Assembly: GCA_026874595.1 (NCBI GenBank)
Contig: CM049316.1
Span: 30,737,339 to 30,801,338, forward strand
Length of the DNA: 64,000 nucleotides
Direction: 5' to 3'
Source: Sipunculus nudus
Lineage: Eukaryota > Annelida > Sipuncula > Golfingiida > Sipunculidae
The notes below the pieces were generated by a model. It made no database searches. It was not told where the DNA came from and was given only the letters and a program-made list of their open reading frames with translations. The translations under genes and the position numbers were made by a program. This document shows, in pieces, positions 1 through 12,700 of the stretch; position 1 is the stretch's first letter; each line of letters opens with the position of its first letter.

Positions 1-2470
1 TATCACTGCACACAGAATGCTTGTTTCATTTATATCAATCTGTTTATAATATATTAAAACAAATTCAATAAGGGCATCTGGCAGCAAGTCAGATAAGCCA
101 GAGTTTTCAGATGGTAACCTTCCACGCTAGGTAACATTTGTCAACATTGCTCTGTTTACAAATACGTTGTTGATAAACAAATTCATACATCCTTCATGAA
201 GGCCTTATAAGAAATTTCCACTACCTAAATTACCCTTAGATCATTTATATATACACAGAGGAAGCCAGAAATCATATAAATTATATTTCAAAAGGCAGGT
301 GAACGAGCACCTTTCTCAGTTTCTATAGCCTCCCCCCCCCCCACCCCACCCACCCATTTAAAACTTTTCTATCTACCCATGGGGTTATTAGGTATCTTCA
401 TGCTAAACAAGAAAGTTCCAAGTCAGAATAGGTTCAGCTGGAGCTGATGAAGCTCTGCAGGGCTATATATATAACACTGTCCCACTAAACAGTATGTTAT
501 ACTAATAACAGCATGTATAATATATAAGTCTATAGCATTTACATCTAAACCTAGCCCCTTTCGACCAAGACAGGACTCAAAATTAACTTGTTAAAGAACT
601 TGAAAAATAGTGCAATTATCATAATTAGCTATCATTTGCCCTGCATAACTTTTTTACTTAATTCCAAAAATTCAGATATTGCAGCCACAATGTGCATTCC
701 ATATGTCATATTATGTTGCATGTGATATATTGCACATTAGATATTATGTTCAAATGTTTGTTTGTTGACAATATTTCTTTCTAACACTTGCACAGACAAG
801 TAAATAGGAAATTTAAGGTAAAGAGGTAATATCATTTTTGTTTCATTTCTCTTTGAAAGAAAATGTCTCACTGAAGATTAGTTAGGTTTGAGGCTAAGGT
901 TTATGTTGGACCCACTTGCCTAGTCATGCAAGTAGGGGCCCATTTCTGTTGCCTCTTTACCATTTCACTTGCCCTGGGCAAGCAGTTAACAGTTAATGTT
1001 GAGCCTTGAAACATAGTTGCAGGACTATATCAGATCATAAATGACCACAGTAACTCTGTCAGAATTGCTATGGCCTGCCCCTGGAAGAGTCACAATACTC
1101 AATACTTAAACAATAGTCCTTTATTTATACACAGAAAAAAATGTGTATGGCATGCATGTAAAAATGGTACAGCGTAAACATGATAAAATACCTATCAAAC
1201 TGGAAAATGCAGTTTCAAATAAATATGCCACTAACATTTCATAATCATTGATAAATATCATGCAACAATTAAGTCGACAGGTACATGTATTATATGTAAA
1301 AAAAAATAATTCTGTCTGTAGCCTATGTTAAACAGAACTCTTGTAACATCACTCGGTAAATATATACCAGTTATCATTGATATAGTATTGACATCTGATT
1401 ATATTGGACACTATTCAGCAACTGCTGAGAAAATATTAACACCTAACTTTACGAAAATAATAAGCTACACACAAAAATGCTTCTGATATTTTACAGTGTA
1501 GTAAAAAAAGAAATTTCACATCATGGTCACAACAGTTTTTACTTGAAATATATATGTAACTGTATTTTAGAAATGACCTCACCCTCACTGGAATCGGGCC
1601 GCTTGCAGAAAATGTCAGTGTAATTCAAGGATACCGTCATGTCGGTTAAAATTTGGTGCATTCTGTATCCCAGGTTCTCTTATCTCCTGTTCACACAATC
1701 AGTTTGATTCATGACATCTTGCTTTCTCCTGATACAACAAGGTTATCCTGACTTTTCACTGTTTTTACCGAAAATTGTGGTTTCGGTGAACCCACTTGAG
1801 GGGTAACTGCACGTCACTGCGACACTGACCTGGTCTGGCCTTGTGTTTATTAGCAGGTGGCGCCATCTGCTCATCCAGCTGTTGAACTAATTGCAACCAC
1901 ATGTCACACACACAAATGTATGTTTTACGTAATTGTCACTCCTATTTTCACAGATCAATTTATCTTTATTTTTATTAATCATTTATTTATTTATTTTTCG
2001 GGGGGGGGGGGGGGGGGGTGAACACTTAATCATTGACTTTTTGTGCTGAGTGCATGGTTCAGTTCCTTCAAATACTAGTGCTAGTAGTAGTTGTTTGTAT
2101 ATAATTTATAAAGTACGAATGCTTGCTTTGCACCATTCATATTATATTGGCACATGTTTGAAAGAAAGAAATAACGAAAGAATGAAAAAAAGAAAGAAAG
2201 GATTAACAGTTATAATACTGAGACTTAATGGTATTGAACATTATCTTGCTCATGTGGCAACATTATTTCTTTTCATACAAGAAACAAGATGAGTCATATA
2301 GCACATCATTTGCAGCATATAAATTCAGCTTATAACTAGCGATGTCTAAATAAAAGGATAACCTTATATTGTTTTTACATTCTGGTGTAATATAAAAAAA
2401 AGTATCTAATTATGATATATACACTGTAGTATCTTAACATATATATTAATATATGTTGAATAAATGAACT
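1..2470. other. Intergenic DNA, no supported gene
   Basis: AT-rich sequence with no long reading frame of protein-like composition. It holds a C-run near 331-345, a G-run near 2000-2017 and scattered poly-A/T. The only gene-like signal is a weak minus-strand exon candidate at 1583-1640, listed separately. Confidence 0.6.
1583..1640 (-). CDS. Weak candidate first coding exon of a minus-strand gene
   Basis: On the minus strand an ATG at 1640-1638 opens a 19-codon frame beginning MTVSLNYTDIFCKRPDSSE and runs into a good donor (GAGG|GTGAGG, donor at 1582-1577). If real, the gene would lie mostly left of the window and be transcribed divergently from the E2F gene. The peptide matches no family I recognise. 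A short ATG frame next to a GTGAGG is expected by chance in a window this size, so this is a speculative call. Confidence 0.15.
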
Positions 2471-2471
2471 A

Positions 2472-2475
<4 letters not shown>

Positions 2476-2523
<48 letters not shown>

Positions 2524-2749
2524 CTATATGTGTGTGCATGTCTTTAAATATACAGTAGGAAATTGATGCGACAAGCAAGCACTGCAGACATGTATGTTCT
2601 TTACGGCAGAATAACGTGTAACGTGACTTTGCCTGCATCATATGTCGGATATAGTTCAGTATGCGCTTTATTTAAGCATTTCTATCTGTTTAAATCTCTA
2701 CACAAAATATAAACTCCTAAACAAAGTAGCTTGAAAATGCTTATATCTT

Positions 2750-2784
<35 letters not shown>

Positions 2785-2861
2785 TAACCACATTCACCTG
2801 ATGATCGGGTCGCACCCCGTGAAACAGACTGTAATGAATTAAGTGTTGTTTTTCTCCAGAG

Positions 2862-2919
<58 letters not shown>

Positions 2920-3197
2920 TCACTATAACGATGAGTTATGTCACCGCCAGACTGCCTGAAAGCCAGTGCCTAATTAAGAGCACAATTGTCTTAATTGACT
3001 GGCGCCCCTACTTATTATATGTATAGGGGAGATGTCACGTGTGGAACTTCGTTAGAACATGCCCGTGCCATCGCTTTACAGGCTCTGGTGAACGTAATTC
3101 AGTGTAATTGTAGGAAATAATAGTAAATTAATCATACAAAATTAAAGAAAAGCAACAGTGTCCATGAGACAGTTTTATATATATATATATATATATT

Positions 3198-3248
<51 letters not shown>

Positions 3249-3508
3249 GTATATTTATATATAATATGCGGAGCCTCACAGTTTTTTGTCAAGTAAACAT
3301 GCAGCAGATCTGTAAACATAAATAAAATGTATATAATTAAATTGCAGTGGAAAGCATAAATGAGACCGACAGACCGACGGAGAGACAAGATTTTTTTTAT
3401 CTGTGAATGGTCATGGCTAAGATACGATATCCCAAATAAGATAAGACATCAAAAGACAGAGTATGTTTAGGTATGCAATATATGATATCACGCTTACACA
3501 AGAGGGGC

Positions 3509-3561
<53 letters not shown>
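2476..3561. repeat. Cluster of (TA)n microsatellites
   Basis: Long TA dinucleotide runs lie at about 2476-2520, 2753-2781, 2862-2918, 3174-3245 (interrupted) and 3508-3561. Short unique segments are sandwiched between them. One is 2782-2861, an 80-bp piece bounded by TA on both sides, similar in layout to the TA-flanked segments near 52 and 57 kb. Reading frames here are Tyr-Ile repeat artefacts. Confidence 0.95.
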
Positions 3562-3562
<1 letters not shown>

Positions 3563-4376
3563 GGCTTTATCCTACGGATTCTCCGCTCCTGTTTTCCATA
3601 GCTTCTTTTTTTGGCAAATTAGTGCATGTTTGCAAGTCCTTGGTATAATGTACCTATCTATAGTTTGATTTGAGCTCTATAGTCTCGATTCCTTAAAATA
3701 ATTTTTAAAGTAGGAAGATGGACTAAATTTTCTGTTGATCTAATGAATAATAATTGAAGCAATTTAAGTTGTTGCACATGTATTTTACCTGGCAAGCCTC
3801 ACAAAATGCCATGTATTTTGTATCAATCGGTAAATTAAAAATATGCTCCTTCTTAGAGTTTGTAGAACAATTAATTTTAGTATATAGGCCAATAGAACAA
3901 AGAAAAAGTGAGTTTGAAATTATTTAGGTAAGATTTCAGAATACATGAATAAAATTTTAAACCAGAATAAGGGAAAAAAGTGAATAATATAAAAAAGGTG
4001 AACTTGGAGAACAAAAAAATTTAAAATGTCATTGTACTGCAAAGGTAAGACTGCAGATACTTTTATTAAATCCCACACAATATTCAGAAAAATATTTTCA
4101 TTCTTATAAATAATTTCGCCTTTATTTTTCAGCACTCTATTGTCCACAAAGTGTACATTTTTATTAAACATTTAAACAACACCAATATTTTATAACTATT
4201 CAATGCATGGTGCAACAGATATATGTAATATCCTAAATTATCTCAAAATGAGATGCATTATTGGCCTGGCAGATAAAGATCCACCTAACCACCAGCCATA
4301 ATTCATTTCCCCAGTGCAATATATATAAACTAATAAACTGTACTAGTATCAACTCCTGGAAATTTCGTATTCACGG
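3562..4376. other. Intergenic, nothing recognised
   Basis: AT-rich unique-looking sequence between the TA microsatellites and the MITE at 4377. No coding, RNA or TIR structure was seen. Confidence 0.5.
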
Positions 4377-4568
4377 CAGTGGTGGATCCAGAAGAGGGGT
4401 CCAGGGGGTCCGGACCTCCCCTTTTTTTTGCGCCGCAAAACTCCCTTTTTTTAGGGTTTCAAACCAATTTTTGAGACCTGGAACCCATCCTTTCCGGACC
4501 AAAGGGTTTTCTTTATAGGTCTTCCTGGGCTGGACCCTCCCCTTTCCAAAATCCTCGATCCGCCCTTG
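4377..4568. mobile_element. hAT-like MITE, 192 bp
   Basis: The left end CAGTGGTGGATC and the reverse complement of the right end, CAAGGGCGGATC, form an imperfect terminal inverted repeat (9 of 12). The inside is purine/pyrimidine-skewed (GGGGTCCAGGGGGTCC, then CTCCCCTTTCC), which also pairs across the element. CAGTGG termini are typical of hAT-superfamily elements. A clean 8-bp target duplication is not visible. A diverged relative lies at 50510-50710. It has no coding capacity. Confidence 0.6.
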
Positions 4569-5236
4569 CATGGCAATCTGTGCACATGTGATCCGACTAT
4601 TTAAACATGCTCCGTGCATATGTCAGTATATAGTTCTAATTATTTCTTTGTACTTGGTTTTTATTTTTGTTTACCCACAGATGTTGCATATTCAAAGCCT
4701 GTCCGTTTCATGTAGCTGTATACAAGACGATGTCACATATCAGAACAGTTTAAAGTTTAACTGGAACTAATACATGTATATCGCTACAGCTGATTATTAA
4801 CGTAACAGTCAACATACATTTGTACTATAGTATTTATCAGGTGCTGTGTTGAACGAACTGCAGGCCATAACGGGCCTTAAATAATCGAGCGAAGTGTGTA
4901 TGTGTGTTTTTTTTTTTTTTTTTGGGGGGGGGGGATTACGTGTTTTGTTTGTGATATATCTTATGACATTTTTGCAGACAGTGCATGTTGTTATGGTGAA
5001 CAGACACACGTGGAACGTGTTTAAATCAGGTGAATTAGACTTTAGAGAAAGTATTAGTCTGCGTGCAGAGATGGTTGTGCATGGAAAATTTCGATTTCAG
5101 CCAAAATGAACTAACAGCTACCCTAGGATAAAAACACATATTATTGTTCATGTACATTTAACATTGTTAATGCATGTACTTTTAAGAAAGCAGCAAGACA
5201 GCTTATGTTTAGGCCTATAAGACATCCCGTAGGATA

Positions 5237-5300
<64 letters not shown>

Positions 5301-6479
5301 TAATTTAATTTACATATAACATGATTACATTTATACTATATTAATATTACAACAATATTTGATTTGACGAATTTCTAAAGCAACCTCATGCATATGTGTT
5401 CTTGAAGTTAAACTTGTGACTGCATACACTAACCTGGGACAGACGGAGGATTTAGAACAGCTGGGGGGGGGGGGGCATCCTGATGGGCCAGGAAAACAGG
5501 TGTGCCTGAAATGCAATGCAGCAGAAACGCCCATACATAACTGTCTCCTGTAGAAGTAGGGAAAGAAAATAGGTGGAGATGCGAATTCTGGTTCTTTTTT
5601 CTTCTTCAAGCGAGATTTTTTTTTCTCTTTTTCAGTGTTTAGATAAAAAGAAGACATAGCTGCCCGATGCCCTCCCACCCCGAATGCGAAACTTGCTAAA
5701 CTATATGTGATCCTCAATTCACAACATTTATTGTTATTTCGTTTTCATCTTGTTCATTTGGTTGCAAATGTTCTATATTGAACAAAGTTCTACTTTTACG
5801 TGTTACATGTCATTATATGAATATTTATCTGAATAGACATAACGTAATTAATCTATTGTTAATCAAATTTATTTAGTTCATTTTTTATTTATAGTTCATT
5901 CTATACAAAATTATAACTAAAAACTCTCAATATTACTTCACCTGATATTGCATGTTGAGAAACCCGGCCTAAAATCTTTAGTATTAAATTAACTCATATA
6001 CATACGTATAGTATTCAATTATCTTATATATACGTAAGTTGTTCACTTTTAGGATAATTGATTAAATGATCTGTTTATAATTTATTTTCCATGTTAAAAT
6101 ATAGGTCTAATTGATAAAAAAAGTCCTATAGGCTATAGTACAGGCGTGCTTGTGTTTGTTTTAGCAGTACACTTGGACCTTGAAATTTCCCGTGTAACCA
6201 ATTTCCAGAATTTGGTCCTTAAATGCCTTGTGCACCATCCAGGAAAGGTTATTGGCCAATCTGAAGCTGCCTATGTTTTTTAAACTTGAATTGTGATAAG
6301 GATGCATATTTTATTCTAAATTTAACAAAAATCTAAAGGTACGTTCTGAAAGGTTTAAAGTTGGTGGTAAATTAAGTATTTGCTAAGCTATATAATATCT
6401 GTTTTTTAGTATGTATTGAGGATAAAACTTTAGGTCTACTTAAAAAAAAATACGATAAGTTTATATTGACATATCCTGT
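4569..6479. other. Intergenic, with (TA)n and homopolymer runs
   Basis: Contains T/G runs near 4908-4934, a (TA)n run at 5239-5295, a G-run near 5463-5474 and an AT-rich stretch just before the E2F promoter. No gene is supported; the longest minus-strand frame (5331-5717) lacks any recognisable domain. Confidence 0.55.
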
Positions 6480-6504
6480 CCCCCCTTCTGAAAAATAATA
6501 ATCA

Positions 6505-6592
6505 CGTCCAACCGGAAGTTTTCATCCAGCCGATTTAAACTTCCGGTCGTATTCCCATAATGCTCAGCTAACGGCCGCATGCATCATGGCGG
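6505..6592 (+). promoter_or_regulatory. Putative TATA-less E2F4/5 core promoter (ETS, ZNF143-like, YY1-like sites)
   Basis: Within 85 bp of the start codon are two facing ETS-type sites, ACCGGAAGT (6511-6519) and ACTTCCGGT (6539-6547). A ZNF143/Staf-like core TTCCCATAATGC follows at 6552-6563, and a YY1-like CATCATGGCGG at 6583-6592 overlaps the initiator ATG. No TATA box is seen. This combination is typical of constitutive metazoan housekeeping promoters, and the proximity of the ATG implies a short 5' UTR. No perfect TTTSSCGC E2F autoregulatory site was noticed. Function is inferred from motifs only. Confidence 0.6.
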
Positions 6593-6705
6593 ACAACACG
6601 AACGCCAGTGGCTATAATCGCTATGAAAAAAGTCTCGGCCTGCTGACTATGAAATTTGTTCGTCTGCTACAAGATGCCAAAGATGGAGTATTGGACCTTA
6701 AAATG
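6586..6705 (+). CDS. E2F4/5: E2F4/5 exon 1 (residues 1-40)
   Basis: Starts [18 protein letters not shown] and enters the DNA-binding domain ([19 protein letters not shown], the first helices of the E2F winged helix). It ends with AAAATG|GTAAG in phase 0. The ATG is the only one that gives the short E2F4/5-type N-terminus, and it sits in a CATCATGGCGG context. Confidence 0.95.
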
Positions 6706-9700
6706 GTAAGATGTCCTCTCGCTTTTGCTTGTGTACTTTAAATGCTGCGCTCTTTGCCTGCAAATGATAACTTCCTTTGTTGCCGAACTTGTCACTTCAG
6801 TTGTGACAGGTTTTGTTTCTGTCAATCCTGTCTTTAAACTTGTTAAAATTTTAGTGACAGGTGCAGCAGTGTTAAGAGGGTATGTACCCCGAACCTGAGG
6901 ATCACGAGGAATGCACAGGTGTGGGCAAGTGCACATGTTTTGCGAGATCATTTTCATTATTTTCTTGCAAATCAATTGGCCCAACTAAACCTAAACGGGC
7001 ACCTGTCGAACAACGTGTTGCAATTATCACCGGCATGGCAGAAAGATGTCACTGGGATATTTCCCAGTGGTTGCCGGGATGGATACAGGACTTTTCCAAA
7101 AACCATAGGCATTTACCCAGAGGCTTAGTAGCTGTGATGTGACTTTTAAAAATGAATTTATCGCATTCGGGGTCCTTATTCGGTTTCTTTTTTAAATTAA
7201 AGTCTTCAATCAATGAAAGAAACCCGCTTTCAATTTTCGTGGTATAGATAATTACAAAATTTTAATGTTATAACTGTTATGAACATTTGATAAGATTTCT
7301 TGTAGCTTTTGCATTTAAACTGACCTTTTTATTTGCTTGATTCTCATTTAAAGAAAAGATAATTCCATTGAACACTGTCATTGCACAGCCACAAGCTGTC
7401 ACTAAGGTTAAACTTAATTACATTTTTAGTTCAGCTGACTTTAAAGTCATGGAAATGGACTGGTAAACTCAGTTGAAAATTACATCACCACCTAGCCCAA
7501 ACATTCAGCATCCATTCAGGTATGGAGTCTGAACACCTTTTGGGGAGAGTTTTCAATCTGATTTGACACAACCCCAAACAGGTATTTTATGCATTTTAAA
7601 AGAAGGATCTATGCAAATTACCTAAATAACTCCTGAAAGATGGTGGTTCCCTCATAGATCCGCATGACGTCACCCAAGAATAGACCCTCCTAAGCATTCC
7701 CAGTATGCCTTGTCAGACTGTTAACGAAACTCAAAAGCCAATGGAGGTATCAATTATCTGGTTTTCTTTAGAGTAAAGGCCAATATTTTCATACATACTG
7801 AACATTAAGTTACAGTTTATATTCCAACTGAGTCAATGCAACTGTATTGTGTGTAATTTGTAGGGGTTGTTGCATGTCCTCACACTGAACAATAAATATC
7901 ATGGACTAAACCTCGATTTCCAGCACTAAAATGGTTTAGTAACAATACATACATCGAAGAAGTCCGAAATTCCATAGAACTATCCGCTTGACAAGCATGA
8001 TCTTGTTCCTTTTTGTTGAAAACTTATTTATTTACAATATTAAATTTCCAAAAATGAAAGTTTTCCACACTAACCACAAATTCACCTCACCATGGACTTT
8101 ATGTTACCTTAATAGCATATTTATTTATTGAATAATCATGAGCATAACTGTTCCATGCAGCCAATCAGGTTTGCTGATATTACTGTAAACCTTCAGTCAC
8201 CTTGCAATAAGAAAATTTGCATAATTTGTGAGACCTCTCTGAAACAGAATGTGTAGTCTGTACCATTGCCCTGGTCTGCATATTTTCCGGGTTATTTTTT
8301 TAAACAAAGGAAACAGTATAAAAATTTCTAGGCCAAAGGTTGCAGGAACAATTCCTCCAACTACCGAGTGAATGACAATGTCTTAACCTGCGCATAATCC
8401 ATAAGAGACAAAATAATCCAAAATATAGCAAAAGAGTTCACAATGACTGCACTTTTTTCAGTACTTAGATAGAGAGTCATAGCAATTTCAGTTGGTGACA
8501 TCATCAATGCAAGGTCATTGACCTTTGTGACGTCACTATTGTGTTGTAGACAGCTCATGCAACCATGGGCATGGAAAGCCTTCTGTAAGGAGTGTTTCGG
8601 GGTCTCATTATCATAATAAGATGAAAAAGGTGGCGCATATGGGCTGTGGTGGTGAGGTCAATTCCAGCACCTTTATTCCAGCTGCAAAACTGTCATTTGT
8701 CAGGTATGTTTTTCTTATGTTAAGGATTCTGATCTGGGCTGGCCCAGTTTAAAATCAGTCCACCACAGGATTGTAATACTGACTGGCTGAGATCAAAATT
8801 CTAATCTGGGCTGGCCCAGTTTGAAATTAGTCCACCACAGGATTGTATTATTGACCGGCCTAGATCAAATTTCTAATTTATGAGTTTGTCCAGTTTAAAA
8901 TTAGTCCAGAAAAGATTTCAATCCTTAAGTCTTAACCATAGGATTGTAAATTGGACCAGCCCAAAGATTAAAATTTTGATTTTTTTGTTGATCCGGTTTT
9001 AAATTGGACCAGATTCTACTCTTGGCCTTGACATATACACTTACTAGATGATGAAAAGTTTGATATGATGGAAGGATGCATCGTTAGTAGAACGGGAAAT
9101 TTTTCTGTGGAAAGGCAAACTTATTTTAGTGTCTTTGAGTGGGAAAGGTAAAAATTTCAGTGTTTTACGAACATTGTTAGGTCAAAATATAAAGCATCAA
9201 TAAATAGGTCTTTGTCATGAACTTAATTGTATGTATAACTATAATTGAATGTATATAATATGGCAAACAAAATTTAAAGACCGGGTTCCACTATAAATAC
9301 CAGGGGGCGTTACTGGGCAACATGGAGATTAACATTATATCTGCAACTGTTCACTTGGGCTCTGACTATATTTTGAGTATTAGCTGGGAACAAAGTTGTT
9401 GTCTGAGCTGGATTTTGGCAGACATGTTCCTAATACTACAAATAACTGAAATTAATTATGTTTCATGTATGAAGTTATGTGGTTTCTGCAGGAAAATGAT
9501 TTATATGTGCCCATGCCAGTCCCAGTTCAAATTTAGCGGGGGAGGTGCAAAGTCACAGCAGGCACCAATCAGATGGCAGCCAGTATGTATATAAACAACA
9601 GCACGTGGCCTCCTGTACAGGCGGGGTATGCTGTGCCATTAGTCAGTTCAAAATGCTGGTACTCATACGCAAACCATATCCTTGCTGAAACTTATCATTG

Positions 9701-12700
9701 TGCAAATTTTAATTTTATTCCATAATGGCTCTGAAATAGTTGAATTGATAAAGCAGTTTATATCCAAATTTTGTCAGAAATAACACCTACATGACACAAA
9801 ATGGAAGTACATACTAAACAGCAGGCAGGTATTTCCTACACCAGTTTTCAACAGTGTGAAGCTGTGCTGCTGCAGGACTGAATAAAATTCTGGGTCAATG
9901 TAGTTTAAGGCCATGGACTGGGATATGAACCAGATTTGGTTATTTCAATAATTTAGGGAATTTCTCAAAACAGACAAAACACACATAGGCCTACATATTT
10001 AATATAATTGACTGAGTCATATTTAAATGAAACTAACAGTATTTTAACATGAGTTCTTGTTACAAAAATACTAAATAAAGTCTAAACAAATTTGAAATGA
10101 AATATGCTAGAAAAACCTTATTAACCACTGAATTTTTTTGTGCTGCCTTTGAACCCTGCCTTTTAGCTTGTACACATCTTTCAATCCAGTCATTAATCTT
10201 GATTTACTCTTGGGGGACCAGGCTAGCAAGGTGACAAGCACAGGGCCAGCACATTTTGTGTGCTGGTGTATACATATTACACAGGCAGCTATACTAAGGG
10301 GGTATCTGTTTGGTATCAGTTGATTAGTATCGCCTTCCTCTGACTATTCAAAAGACTTGTATTCCACAGCAATCACATATATTTCAAAATCTTTGCCATT
10401 CCATTCATATATAAAATATGTATAGGGATCCAAGGAGACATTAAGTTGTTTTCTGATTCACACTTTATGACTGAGCCAGTACAAAAGAATAGACCACATA
10501 TGTCATGCAGTAAACCACGTGCACTGACTGAATGCTGTGTGAAAAGCTGGACCCTGGCTGTCAGTCACAGTCACATGACCTATCATGTTACAAGGGAAAA
10601 CCCCAAGTGAACCACTGGGTTCAGAATCCCGGCCTTTAAAACTGTTGGTACTGGTTATTGACAATAAAGACCTTGCAAAGCTTACAAGTTAACAAAACTG
10701 TGAACATGCTGACACATACAAGGGGAAGGCATATAGTACAGGATGACATGGTCCAGGAGAGAGTTTAATGAAGTCATTTCACATTCACCAAAAAAGGATA
10801 TATTTTTTATTAATTTCTTATTGATTTACCATTCAAATATGTTCAAAAGAGACTGATGGTGCTAAATGTCTGGTTAGATTAGTAAAAACATTTTCAGACA
10901 CAGGCAGGGATAAAAATAAGTGTAAGCAGTAGCTTCAGTTTTTTATCATTTAGTTTAATACAGTGATAGTGACAAGTTGGAGTGATGTATTTAAAAAGCC
11001 AATTTTTCAAACAAGGAAGCATGGGTCAAGGCGCTCAGCTGAAATTTGAAATTTTAGCAAACACAAAATATGCAAAATATTCTATTGTAACGTTTTTCAT
11101 ATACATAAGCATATATGAGAAGCCAGGGTTGGTTTTCTTCCGGAAGAAATGTATTTTTTCCGAGACATTGGAAGAAATTGGAGGAAATGGGGTTTTCTCC
11201 ACTTTCTCCCGGAAGTAATGGATGAAAGTGGAATTTAGTGGACAGTAAGATAGCCTGATACACAAAAATCAAAACATACTTGAACTATTTTTATTTCTTA
11301 TGAATAAAATAAAACAATATGACTTTTAATCAATGTACAGGAACAATGCTTGGATTAATCTAAATATAATTATGTTAGTTTTATTCTAACAGTATTGCCA
11401 AAATTGCAGCTGATGAATGTTATTTCAACTATTTAAGTATGTAGTATTGCATAGTATGTGTTGACATGTTAATTAACAAAGATTCTTTTTAAAATGTCAA
11501 CCTGTATTCACATGAGGGTAAGAGGAAGTTTTCTGTAATTGTAACTAGTCCTTACCTAATTTGTGCCACTCAGCAATGTTACTTTTGTATGATAGAGAAT
11601 TACAGATTGATATACTACAATTTTCTCATCTTGTATCTTAACAGTCCAGTGCATAGCTGCCAAGGTGCATGCAGTGCTGCATACTTACTCACTTACCTCA
11701 GTGTTTAATACATTTTTGTTGACAACAGTATATGCACTAAGCAGCAAACTTTCCACTTAGTACTTCTAATCTTACAAAGTGTTCCCAAACAGCCTCCTTT
11801 TAGCATCCTCCACAAAACATTTTGTATCTGTTGTTATGTGTTATCTGAACAGTAGGTACACAGTATACTGCATAGAACATAAGCCTCTTATTTTATATAT
11901 TAATGCCAAAGAAACCATATTCTGCATGCCGGCTGGAGAAAAGGTTTCTTTCATGAAAAACAATATCTCAGTACATGTGTATGTGCTTGGTAATAATCTG
12001 TGATATATATAACAAGGAGCAGTCTGACCATTTTATTAATATAGACAGAAACCTGTGACAGTTGATTTTGAATTATGTCACCTAAACTGTCTAACTCGAA
12101 ACTACATGAGGCATATTGTCTAACTAAGTTAAACTAATAGTCATACATTCTAAGATAACACTATATATTAATTTAAACCTTTATATTTACAAATAAGATG
12201 GAACAGATTATGTTTAAGCAGAAATAAAGCTGAAAATGTATTATTTCTATATTTTGTCTCATGAACTTTGAAAGTTTCTTCTGGAAGAAATGGAGGAAAC
12301 TATTTCTTCCAAGCCGGAAGTTTCCATGGAAGGAACCGCCTCTCGGAAGAAATTGCCAACCCTGTTAGAAGCTAGGAATAAAGGAACCCTCCCACTTGGT
12401 TATAGTAAAGTTATAAATATATGATTGCAAAACTAATACTCTGACAAGACTGTCATGAAGAAAAACAGTGAAAGTTTTGAGATACTGTGATGCATTTGAA
12501 AAATTTACAGATGGACAGGCAAGTGGATAGAATGGACTGACACCTTTATTTCACTTTCAAGGGAATAATGCATTTAAGTTTTATGTTAAAGCCTATTTTT
12601 TGTCCCCCGCTCCGCGTCTGTCTCTCTGTCCGTCCGTCAGGTTTCGTTTCCGTTTGATTACTTTCCTAAATATTATCCGATTGCATCCAAATTTGGGTCA

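Noticed and set aside
2375-3648. Several Tyr/Ile-repeat open reading frames on both strands
   Set aside because: They are translations of (TA)n microsatellites.
9045-9110. Another C/D snoRNA in intron 1 (AGATGATGA motif)
   Set aside because: There is no matching D box with a terminal stem, and no complementarity to conserved rRNA that I recognise.
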